From: an uncultured Bacteroidota bacterium
GTDB taxonomy: Bacteria > Bacteroidota > Bacteroidia > Bacteroidales > GCA-2748055
Assembly: GCA_937129385.1 (NCBI GenBank)
Contig: CAKZNC010000217.1
Location: 1-48,006, forward strand
DNA length: 48,006 nt
Direction: 5' to 3'
Positions 41,957-48,006 of the stretch are shown one piece after another. The notes under the pieces are model-generated. The model searched no databases and was not told where the DNA came from. It saw nothing but the letters and a program-made list of their open reading frames with translations. Made by a program: the position numbers and the translations under genes. Numbering within the stretch: the stretch's first letter is position 1; each line of letters begins with the position of its first letter.

Positions 41957-43099
41957 TCAGTCCGCCGGAGACTTCTGTTTCAGTAGAAAAATGTTTTTAA
42001 TGGCAAGGTCCAGCAGGATGATCCTGGGCTGCCCGTTTGCCTCAATGTGATCGATCGCCTTTTCAAATTCTTCTGCCATTGCGAAAACATTCCCTTCGTG
42101 GATAAAACGGGCAAACCGTTTTGAGAATTCATCTTCCTGACCTGACAGAAAACTAATCTCCGACTGGCGAAGGTTCAGGATGAAATTCTCCCTGATCATA
42201 CGCAGACAATAGGTGAGGAACAGCTTCAGGCGTTCCCTTCCCAGTCTCGCCATTTTGTCTGCCCACCTGTGAATATCAACGATCTCCCTCCCGTAGCACT
42301 TCCGCATCAGGAAGACAAATTCATCGAAATTTTCCTGCTCCTGCTCCCCGGATTCCATGAGCTCAACTGCAGTGCTGAAATTACCATTGGAGCGCCGGAT
42401 CACATCAGCTGCAATTGTCTCTTTCCCCGGAAAACGCTCAGAAAGTCCGGCACGAATGCTCTCTGCCTCAAGCGGGGGGATGCGGATCATCTGCGTCCGG
42501 CTCAGGATGGTGGGCAGAATGTGGTCTGTATGCTCTGATATCAGCAGGAATACTGTCTTTTGAGGTGGTTCCTCGATGAGTTTAAGCAGACTGTTTGCTG
42601 CCGGGGCATTCATCTTTTCTGCCAGCCAGATGATGAGTACTTTGTATTCCGACTCATAAGACTTCATGCTTAGTTTACGCATTACCTCGTTGCTCTCCTG
42701 CCGGCTGATGAACCCCTGCTTATTCTCTGCGCCTATCGCATCATACCACTGGTTTTCTGAAAGATAGGGGTTTGCGACGACCGCCTCCCGCCATTTTTCA
42801 ATGTAGTGGTCACTTACCGCCTTGACCGATCCCTGCTTTGGATTTACCACCGGAAAAACAAAATGCAGATCGGGATGCACTAGTTTCGCAATCTTGGCAC
42901 AGGAGGGACAAACACCACATGCATCATCTTCCGCTGGATCTGTGCAACAAATATACCTGGCATAGGCAATGGCCAACGGAAGCTTGCCTGTTCCGGGAGG
43001 TCCGAAAAACAATTGGGCATGACTGATCCGTGCTTCCCTGGCCGATTTGATCAGCCGGGCCTTTACCTGCGCATGTCCAAGTACATCCCTGAATTGCAT
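41957..43099 (-). CDS. holB: DNA polymerase III delta prime subunit
   Basis: The 380-residue clamp-loader subunit begins FRDVLGHAQVKARLIKSARE, then the P-loop-like LFFGPPGTGKLPLAIAYARYI and a zinc-binding set ICCTDPAEDDACGVCPSCAKI. It continues YESEYKVLIIWLAEKMNAPAANSLLKLIEEPP and LPTILSRTQMIRIPPL (arginine-finger SRT/SRC motif). The GTGK loop lacks the second Lys/Thr (GKLP), as expected for a non-ATPase delta prime. The 3' half is helical. It has its own TAAATTTG box at 43122-43129. Confidence 0.93.
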   Translation of the reverse strand: MQFRDVLGHAQVKARLIKSAREARISHAQLFFGPPGTGKLPLAIAYARYICCTDPAEDDACGVCPSCAKIAKLVHPDLHFVFPVVNPKQGSVKAVSDHYIEKWREAVVANPYLSENQWYDAIGAENKQGFISRQESNEVMRKLSMKSYESEYKVLIIWLAEKMNAPAANSLLKLIEEPPQKTVFLLISEHTDHILPTILSRTQMIRIPPLEAESIRAGLSERFPGKETIAADVIRRSNGNFSTAVELMESGEQEQENFDEFVFLMRKCYGREIVDIHRWADKMARLGRERLKLFLTYCLRMIRENFILNLRQSEISFLSGQEDEFSKRFARFIHEGNVFAMAEEFEKAIDHIEANGQPRIILLDLAIKNIFLLKQKSPAD

Positions 43100-43121
43100 C
43101 TGCTGCGATTTTTGAACCCAA

Positions 43122-43129
43122 CAAATTTA
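43122..43129 (-). promoter_or_regulatory. Bacteroidota -7 box for holB
   Basis: TAAATTTG on the minus strand, an exact TAnnTTTG, 22 nt before the holB ATG. A TTTG lies 15 nt further upstream, closer than the usual 19-21. Confidence 0.45.
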
Positions 43130-43214
43130 GTAAAATTCCACCGACAAAGGCGGGAATCTCCGTAACAATCTCTCCGTAAATCCCACCTTAACTGTATTCG
43201 GGTGTCTGTGTGTA

Positions 43215-43245
43215 TTTGAACTTTAAGGCAGATGTGTTACATTTG
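43215..43245 (+). promoter_or_regulatory. Canonical promoter of pgk
   Basis: TTTG (43215-43218), 19 nt, then TACATTTG (43238-43245): a complete match to the Bacteroidota sigma-ABfr consensus. The leader would be about 40 nt. The best promoter in the window. Confidence 0.8.
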
Positions 43246-43289
43246 CATCTCCTGCTGGAAATCTTCATCTATCACATAAATATAATATT

Positions 43290-44507
43290 ATGCAAACCAT
43301 TGACAATTATAACTTTAAAGGAAAAAGGGCAATCGTAAGGGTCGACTTTAACGTTCCGCTTGACGAAAATTTTAATGTAACCGATGACAACCGCATCCGC
43401 GGAGCACTGCCCACCATCAAAAAGATCATCGGTGACGGCGGTTCTGCCATCCTGATGTCTCACCTGGGCAGGCCAAAATCAGGACCCGAGGAGAAATTCT
43501 CTCTCAAACATGTCATCCCCACCCTTTCTGATCACATCGGAACAGATGTTCAGTTTGCCGATGATTGCATCGGTGCACAGGCAGAGGATAAATCTGCAGC
43601 ATTGCAGGCGGGTGAAGTGCTTCTACTGGAAAACCTGCGTTTCTACAGTGCGGAAAACAAGGTAAAAACCCCGGAAGAGCAGGAGGCAACCAGGGAGTTT
43701 GCAAAAAAACTTTCCACCTATGCAGATGTATATGTCAACGATGCATTCGGAACAGCACACCGTGCACACGCATCGACAGCAGTGATCGCAGATTATTTTG
43801 AGGAAGACGACAGGATGTTTGGCTTCCTGATTAACAAGGAGCTGGACGCCATGGACAAAGTGCTCAGGCAAACCGAGAAACCATTTACAGCGATCATGGG
43901 TGGTGCAAAGGTCTCCGACAAGATCGAGGTCATCGAAAATCTCCTGGACAAAGTTGACAACCTGGTCATCGCCGGTGGAATGACCTACACCTTTATTAAA
44001 GCCAAGGGAGGGAAGATCGGGAACTCGATCTGCGAAGAGGACAAACTCGACCTGGCCCTGGAGGTGGTAAAAAAAGCGGAAGCCAGGGGCGTTGAACTGG
44101 TGCTCCCCGTTGACCAGGTGCTCGCCGATGATTTCAATAACGATGCCAATACGGAGACTGCATCGATCATGGACGGAAAAGAGGGATTCATGGGACTGGA
44201 TATCGGTGACCAGACCATCGAGCGTTTTTCAGAGGTGATCATGAATTCCAAAACCATCCTCTGGAACGGACCTGCCGGCGTCTTTGAAATGAGCAATTTC
44301 CAGAAAGGAACTGTCAGCATAGCAAAGGCGATCGCAGCATCCACATCGAAGGGCGCTTACAGCCTTGTGGGTGGAGGTGATTCTGTGGCAGCAGTGAATA
44401 AGTTCGGACTGGCCGACCAGGTGAGCTATGTTTCAACAGGCGGTGGTGCCATGCTCGAATATATCGAAGGGAAAGAGCTTCCCGGGATCAAAGCCATACG
44501 CGGATAA
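43290..44507 (+). CDS. pgk: Phosphoglycerate kinase
   Basis: Pgk transfers phosphate from 1,3-bisphosphoglycerate to ADP in glycolysis. The 405-residue monomer has [72 protein letters not shown] and [17 protein letters not shown]. The C-domain has [13 protein letters not shown] and [15 protein letters not shown]. Slightly longer than the usual 390-400. Strong promoter at 43215; no gene follows closely in the same transcript except possibly the LuxE-like gene. Confidence 0.96.
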   Translation: MQTIDNYNFKGKRAIVRVDFNVPLDENFNVTDDNRIRGALPTIKKIIGDGGSAILMSHLGRPKSGPEEKFSLKHVIPTLSDHIGTDVQFADDCIGAQAEDKSAALQAGEVLLLENLRFYSAENKVKTPEEQEATREFAKKLSTYADVYVNDAFGTAHRAHASTAVIADYFEEDDRMFGFLINKELDAMDKVLRQTEKPFTAIMGGAKVSDKIEVIENLLDKVDNLVIAGGMTYTFIKAKGGKIGNSICEEDKLDLALEVVKKAEARGVELVLPVDQVLADDFNNDANTETASIMDGKEGFMGLDIGDQTIERFSEVIMNSKTILWNGPAGVFEMSNFQKGTVSIAKAIAASTSKGAYSLVGGGDSVAAVNKFGLADQVSYVSTGGGAMLEYIEGKELPGIKAIRG

Positions 44508-44546
44508 CCCAATCAGCTGGTTTATCCATGATGCATCCTAAATGCC

Positions 44547-44554
44547 TATCTTTG
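44547..44554 (+). promoter_or_regulatory. -7 box four nt upstream of a GTG start
   Basis: TATCTTTG, an exact TAnnTTTG, ends at 44554; the GTG start is at 44559. Transcription from this box would begin within a few nucleotides of the start codon, predicting a leaderless or near-leaderless mRNA. Confidence 0.45.
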
Positions 44555-44558
44555 TGGT

Positions 44559-45548
44559 GTGAGGGATAAAGGAGAACATATTTTCAGCATCCGGAACGAG
44601 GAGGAGTTTAACGGGTCCTGCCTGGAGATATTTCAACTGCAGGCCGATCAAAACCCGGTTTATGCAGAATATCTCTCCCTCCTGAAGGTGGATCCCCGTG
44701 CGGTCAACACCCCCGATCAGATCCCTTTTCTCCCGATCGAATTTTTCAAATCCCACCGGGTGATCACCGGGACGAAGTCACCCCAGGTGGTATTTGAAAG
44801 CAGCGGCACAACAGGTCAGCAGCCTTCAAAACACTTTGTCATCTCAACAAAACGCTACCGGCAAAGCATGGTGGAGAATTTCAGGAACAGCTATGGCGAT
44901 CCGGCGAAATTGTGCATCCTGGCATTGCTGCCATCATACCTGGAACGAAAAAATGCTTCGCTGGTCTATATGATGGACCACCTTGTGAACCTGAGCGGAC
45001 ATCCCGACAGCGGGTTTTACCTGGACGACCTGCAAGGACTGTCACAGGTACTCAACAAAAGAAATAAAGACGGTCATCCCACCCTCCTTCTGGGGGTGAG
45101 CTTCGCGCTGCTGGACCTGGCCGAAAAACACCCGGCTCCACTCAACGACAATGTCACTGTGATGGAGACAGGAGGGATGAAGGGACGACGCAAAGAGATG
45201 ATACGCGAAGAATTACACTCCGCTCTGGGAAAAGCATTCAGCAAAAATGCGATCCATTCTGAATATGGCATGACAGAGCTCCTGTCCCAGGCCTATTCAA
45301 CCGGAAAGGGCGTCTATACACCCCCCCCGTGGATGAAGGTGCTGACCAGGGACCTTTATGATCCGAATGCCCTGCTCCCACCAGGAAGATCAGGCGGGAT
45401 CAATATCATAGACCTTGCCAACAGGTGGTCGTGCAGCTTCATCGCTACCGCGGATGTGGGGAAAGCATACAAAGACGGATCCTTCGAGATCACCGGGCGT
45501 TTCGACCAGGCAGAAATACGTGGTTGCAACCTCATGGTGGCGCAGTAG
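44559..45548 (+). CDS. LuxE/acyl-protein synthetase-like (AMP-binding) protein
   Basis: The 329-residue protein belongs to the LuxE/ANL-like acyl-activating group. The nucleotide-binding motif is VVFESSGTTGQQPSKHFVIS (Ser/Thr/Gly-rich), followed by LALLPSYLERKNASLVYMMDHL, TVMETGGMKGRRKEM and HSEYGMTELLSQAYS (Y-G-M-T-E, adenylate-binding). It is shorter than full ANL synthetases and has no C-terminal swivelling domain beyond EITGRFDQAEIRGCNLMV. It starts with GTG next to a promoter box; no other start fits the conserved IFSIRNEEEF N-terminus. It probably activates a fatty or aromatic acid; the acceptor is unknown. Confidence 0.8.
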   Translation: MRDKGEHIFSIRNEEEFNGSCLEIFQLQADQNPVYAEYLSLLKVDPRAVNTPDQIPFLPIEFFKSHRVITGTKSPQVVFESSGTTGQQPSKHFVISTKRYRQSMVENFRNSYGDPAKLCILALLPSYLERKNASLVYMMDHLVNLSGHPDSGFYLDDLQGLSQVLNKRNKDGHPTLLLGVSFALLDLAEKHPAPLNDNVTVMETGGMKGRRKEMIREELHSALGKAFSKNAIHSEYGMTELLSQAYSTGKGVYTPPPWMKVLTRDLYDPNALLPPGRSGGINIIDLANRWSCSFIATADVGKAYKDGSFEITGRFDQAEIRGCNLMVAQ

Positions 45549-45677
45549 TGAACTACGTAGTTTATTAGGTATTTAGTTACGTAATTCACCTGGTCTAAAC
45601 AGCTGTTCAGCTGCAACAAACACGATCAATGTTAGTGAATAATAAATCTATAACAGGCGCTGTCCCCACCATGGAAT

Positions 45678-46043
45678 CTAAGGTGATTCGTACCTATCCA
45701 GTTCCTCTTTTTGCTTTTTAGAGAGGGACTTCACCACCAATGCATAGGAATGGTCGATCCACTCCCTCAACTGGTCATCCCCGACACTTCCGTAAATGTC
45801 AATTCCGTTCCAGTGCACCTTGTTGAAATGCCAGGCGGGCGTCACCTCTTCATAATGCTCCCGCAATTCAAGTGCCAGTTCCGGGTCACATTTTAGCGTG
45901 ATCCCACGCTTATCCTCAGACAGATCAAGCACCGCAAACATCTTTCCGGCAACCTTGAAAACCAATGCGGTATCGTTGAAGGGCAGGCTCTCGGAAGCTG
46001 CAGCCAGGGAAAGACAATGGTTTCGTATCTCCTCGATATTCAT
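45678..46043 (-). CDS. MmcQ/YjbR family protein
   Basis: The 121-residue protein has the family pattern ESLPFNDTALVFKVAGKMFAVLDL, ITLKCDPELALELREHY and TPAWHFNKVHWNGIDIYG, SYALVVKSL. The fold is a double-wing DNA-binding-like structure with unknown function. Its start overlaps the response-regulator stop by 4 nt, so it is the last gene of a histidine kinase-LytTR-mmcQ operon. Confidence 0.9.
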   Translation of the reverse strand: MNIEEIRNHCLSLAAASESLPFNDTALVFKVAGKMFAVLDLSEDKRGITLKCDPELALELREHYEEVTPAWHFNKVHWNGIDIYGSVGDDQLREWIDHSYALVVKSLSKKQKEELDRYESP

Positions 46044-46810
46044 AAAACCCCTTTTTGAATGGAAAAATGATGCTCACAGGCACTCTCTAATCCCTTCAGA
46101 CAGCCATTTGAAACTTTCAGGTGAGCGGCAACAGGAACAGTTAAGGTACAGCACATCATTTTCCTGTCCACCTCGGCAAGATAACTCAGGTTGATGACTG
46201 CCGATCTGCTGATCCTGGCAAAGCTGTCTTCCGGGAGCAACTGCTCCACCTTGCCCAGGTTCATTGAAACAGTTAGCTTTTTTCCCGATTCCAGCATGAG
46301 TTCAGTATAATTCGAATCTGCAAGGCAGCAGAGGATCTCATCCGGGGCGACCAACGTAAAACCGGTGCGATTCCTGAGCTTGATCTTGCTATTGCCCAAC
46401 TGTCGGATCAGCTGTCTGAACTGTCCCTCCACCTTTTCAGAAGATTTCTTTTGGGTAAATTTTTCCAGCGCGCTGATCAGTTCACTCCGTTTTACAGGCT
46501 TAAGTAAATAATCAAATGCCGAGGCCCTGAGTGCCCGGATCGCATAACGGGCATATGCAGTAATGAAAATCACACCGACGTTGAGTTCCTGCTGTACCAG
46601 CTGCTCTATCAATGCAAACCCATCCTGACCCGGCATCTGGATATCCAACAATAGAAGGTCCGGCCTGACATTGATGATCAGCCTTAAAGCTTCATCGACA
46701 TCGCCGGCCTCTCCGAGTACCTCCACCCATCCGAGGTCTGCAACCAGCTCCCTGATCAGCTCCCTGGCCGAACGTTCATCATCGATGATTACTATCCCGA
46801 GTTTCTCCAT
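46040..46810 (-). CDS. LytTR-family response regulator
   Basis: The 256-residue protein has a receiver domain (VIIDDERSARELIRELV, LLLLDIQMPGQDGFALI with the phospho-Asp, VIFITAYARYAIRAL, DYLLKPVKRSELI). A Lys/Ser-rich linker precedes the C-terminal LytTR DNA-binding domain (IKLRNRTGFTLVAPDEILCCLADSNYTELML, VSMNLGKVEQLLPEDSFARISRSAVINLSYL). It acts with the kinase gene 3 nt upstream. LytTR regulators usually bind pairs of imperfect direct repeats; a target is not seen here. Confidence 0.93.
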   Translation of the reverse strand: MEKLGIVIIDDERSARELIRELVADLGWVEVLGEAGDVDEALRLIINVRPDLLLLDIQMPGQDGFALIEQLVQQELNVGVIFITAYARYAIRALRASAFDYLLKPVKRSELISALEKFTQKKSSEKVEGQFRQLIRQLGNSKIKLRNRTGFTLVAPDEILCCLADSNYTELMLESGKKLTVSMNLGKVEQLLPEDSFARISRSAVINLSYLAEVDRKMMCCTLTVPVAAHLKVSNGCLKGLESACEHHFSIQKGVL

Positions 46811-46813
46811 GGT

Positions 46814-48006
46814 TTACTTTGTTTCAACAGTATAATCCCGGGGAATCATCAGGGTCACACGCGTACCCGAAGCCTCTCCTTCCGGATCTTTCAGGTCCTC
46901 AATATACAAATCAAATTTCACCTTGTGTAACTTGTTGTATACTGCCAGGTACTCCTGAAGGATCAGGTTCCCCATGCCGCCACTTTCTCGCTGAAGCTTT
47001 GATGCTGCATCCCTGCCGATCCCATTGTCTTCCACCACACACTTCACATGCGCCTGCTCCCCTTCTAAGATCACCATGAGTCTGCAAAAACCTTTTTTGT
47101 GCATCAGTCCATGCCTGATCGAATTCTCAGCAAAGGATTGTATCAACATCTTCGGCACAAGCAGCATCAGGTCAACTCCTTCCCCAATCTTCCGGGAGTA
47201 GGCAAACCTGTTGTCAAAACGAAGATTCTCCATCTCCATGTATGTGTCGATAAAATTCAACTCCTCCCCGATCTGCCATTCTGAACCTGACCTGCTGAGA
47301 AGGGTACTCCGGAGCATATCAGAAAAATAATTCAGGTACTCATAGGCTTTCTCCTTATTGTCCTTATAGATCATCGACCCGATGGTATTGAGTACGTTGA
47401 AGGTGAAATGAGGCTGCAGCTGGTTTTGTATCGATTGCAGCTGCAGGGCCGTGATTCGCTGTCTTGCCTGGTTTCGCCGGTCATAATAGTAATTCTGCAG
47501 TCTGAAAAGGAGGAAAAAGAAATAATAGCTCACCAGGAACACGGCCAGGTAAAGGAACCCCCGAAAAACATAGATTTTATTCTTATTAAATGAAAAATGC
47601 AGGATCTCCTGTTTCGATTTAAAAGCAATGACCATATTCTCAGGATCAACTGCAGACTTCAACATAAACCTGTCTGTATACATCAGTCCGGTATTCTCAA
47701 TGTTGGTCCTTGACAGGAGATTCAACTCGGGGTCCCTAAATTCAAGTTTGTTATTACTGATGAAAGGAATCAGCATCGTTTTTTTTATCTGTTCCCGCGT
47801 GAACCAGGATTCCCTGCCTATCATATGGCCGGCACCTGGCTCAGTCCGGAGCAGCTTCAGTTCTTCATTATAAAACATGAGCGAACCATTAAACTTGACC
47901 ACAATCTCTTCAAGTCCGGGCAACAGCATATTCATCAGTCTGTATCTTCTTAGCCCCTCACCCAGAAGGATCTCATTGACCCTTCTGCCTGTGGTATCCA
48001 TCTTGA
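46814..48006 (-). CDS. LytS/YehU-type sensor histidine kinase, N-terminus beyond window
   Basis: At least 395 residues are visible. The frame stays open to the right edge, and the first visible ATG (48001) need not be the true start. An extracytoplasmic part (about residues 1-140) precedes a membrane helix (YVFRGFLYLAVFLVSYYFFFLLF), then a coiled segment and the His_kinase domain: LQSIQNQLQPHFTFNVLNTIGSMI with the phospho-His, MLIQSFAENSIRHGL (N-box) and CVVEDNGIGRDAA (G1-box). Because only one TM helix is visible, a second is expected at the missing N-terminus. Partner LytTR gene is 3 nt downstream. Confidence 0.9.
   Translation of the reverse strand, partial: KMDTTGRRVNEILLGEGLRRYRLMNMLLPGLEEIVVKFNGSLMFYNEELKLLRTEPGAGHMIGRESWFTREQIKKTMLIPFISNNKLEFRDPELNLLSRTNIENTGLMYTDRFMLKSAVDPENMVIAFKSKQEILHFSFNKNKIYVFRGFLYLAVFLVSYYFFFLLFRLQNYYYDRRNQARQRITALQLQSIQNQLQPHFTFNVLNTIGSMIYKDNKEKAYEYLNYFSDMLRSTLLSRSGSEWQIGEELNFIDTYMEMENLRFDNRFAYSRKIGEGVDLMLLVPKMLIQSFAENSIRHGLMHKKGFCRLMVILEGEQAHVKCVVEDNGIGRDAASKLQRESGGMGNLILQEYLAVYNKLHKVKFDLYIEDLKDPEGEASGTRVTLMIPRDYTVETK

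Overview
The window (about 48 kb, roughly 48% GC by eye) reads as chromosomal DNA of a Bacteroidota member, probably a free-living gliding or type IX secreting marine/sediment lineage near Bacteroidales/Marinilabiliales or Cytophagales. The evidence is PorX, PorW/SprE and GldH; an SDR-type threonine dehydrogenase; many SPII lipoproteins; a PutP symporter; weak Shine-Dalgarno sites; and repeated promoters of the Bacteroidota type (TTG or TTTG, about 19-21 nt, TAnnTTTG). I see no rRNA, tRNA, CRISPR array, insertion sequence or prophage.

Layout. 1-8.4 kb: a truncated ThuA-like gene, a translationally coupled UROD-like/DUF6807 pair, folB with a Cys-rich CWC mini-protein, glnS, a YD-type lipoprotein, a secreted Gfo/Idh/MocA oxidoreductase and an EEP hydrolase. 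8.4-12.7 kb: a membrane protein, an OMP beta-barrel, then gltX-tatD-tcdA in one tight minus-strand operon. 12.7-19.8 kb: a heptanucleotide repeat cassette, a TPR protein and a complete-looking carotenoid cluster in two divergent arms (crtD-cruF-crtW on minus, crtI-crtB-crtYcd on plus), whose gene set predicts a deoxyflexixanthin-type pigment. 19.9-24.9 kb: an NmrA-like protein, a sulfatase and the tdh-kbl threonine-to-glycine operon. 25-33 kb: class II ribonucleotide reductase nrdJ, a 0.5-kb gene-poor gap, waaA (Kdo transferase), putP, a lipoprotein and ald. 32.9-37.6 kb: the porW-porX-tsaE operon (type IX secretion plus t6A synthesis). 37.7-41.8 kb: ricT-gldH-trmB-atl followed by mrp-nifU. 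42-48 kb: holB, pgk, a LuxE-like acyl-activating protein, and a LytS/LytTR-type two-component pair coupled to an MmcQ/YjbR gene.

The most unusual structural signal is a family of 7-bp-period repeats (minus-strand form close to AGYCGGC or AAWGGGC) found in four arrays at three loci. Three arrays sit at the 3' ends of minus-strand genes; two of them are translated and give two unrelated proteins related C-terminal tails (EVS-x-QP). Two arrays in opposite orientation flank a palindrome-rich 150-bp core between the TPR gene and gltX. Two candidate operators also stand out: a tandem pair of ATGTTCAACAT palindromes 20 bp apart upstream of tdh-kbl, and a perfect 8-bp inverted repeat in the divergent crtD/crtI promoter region.
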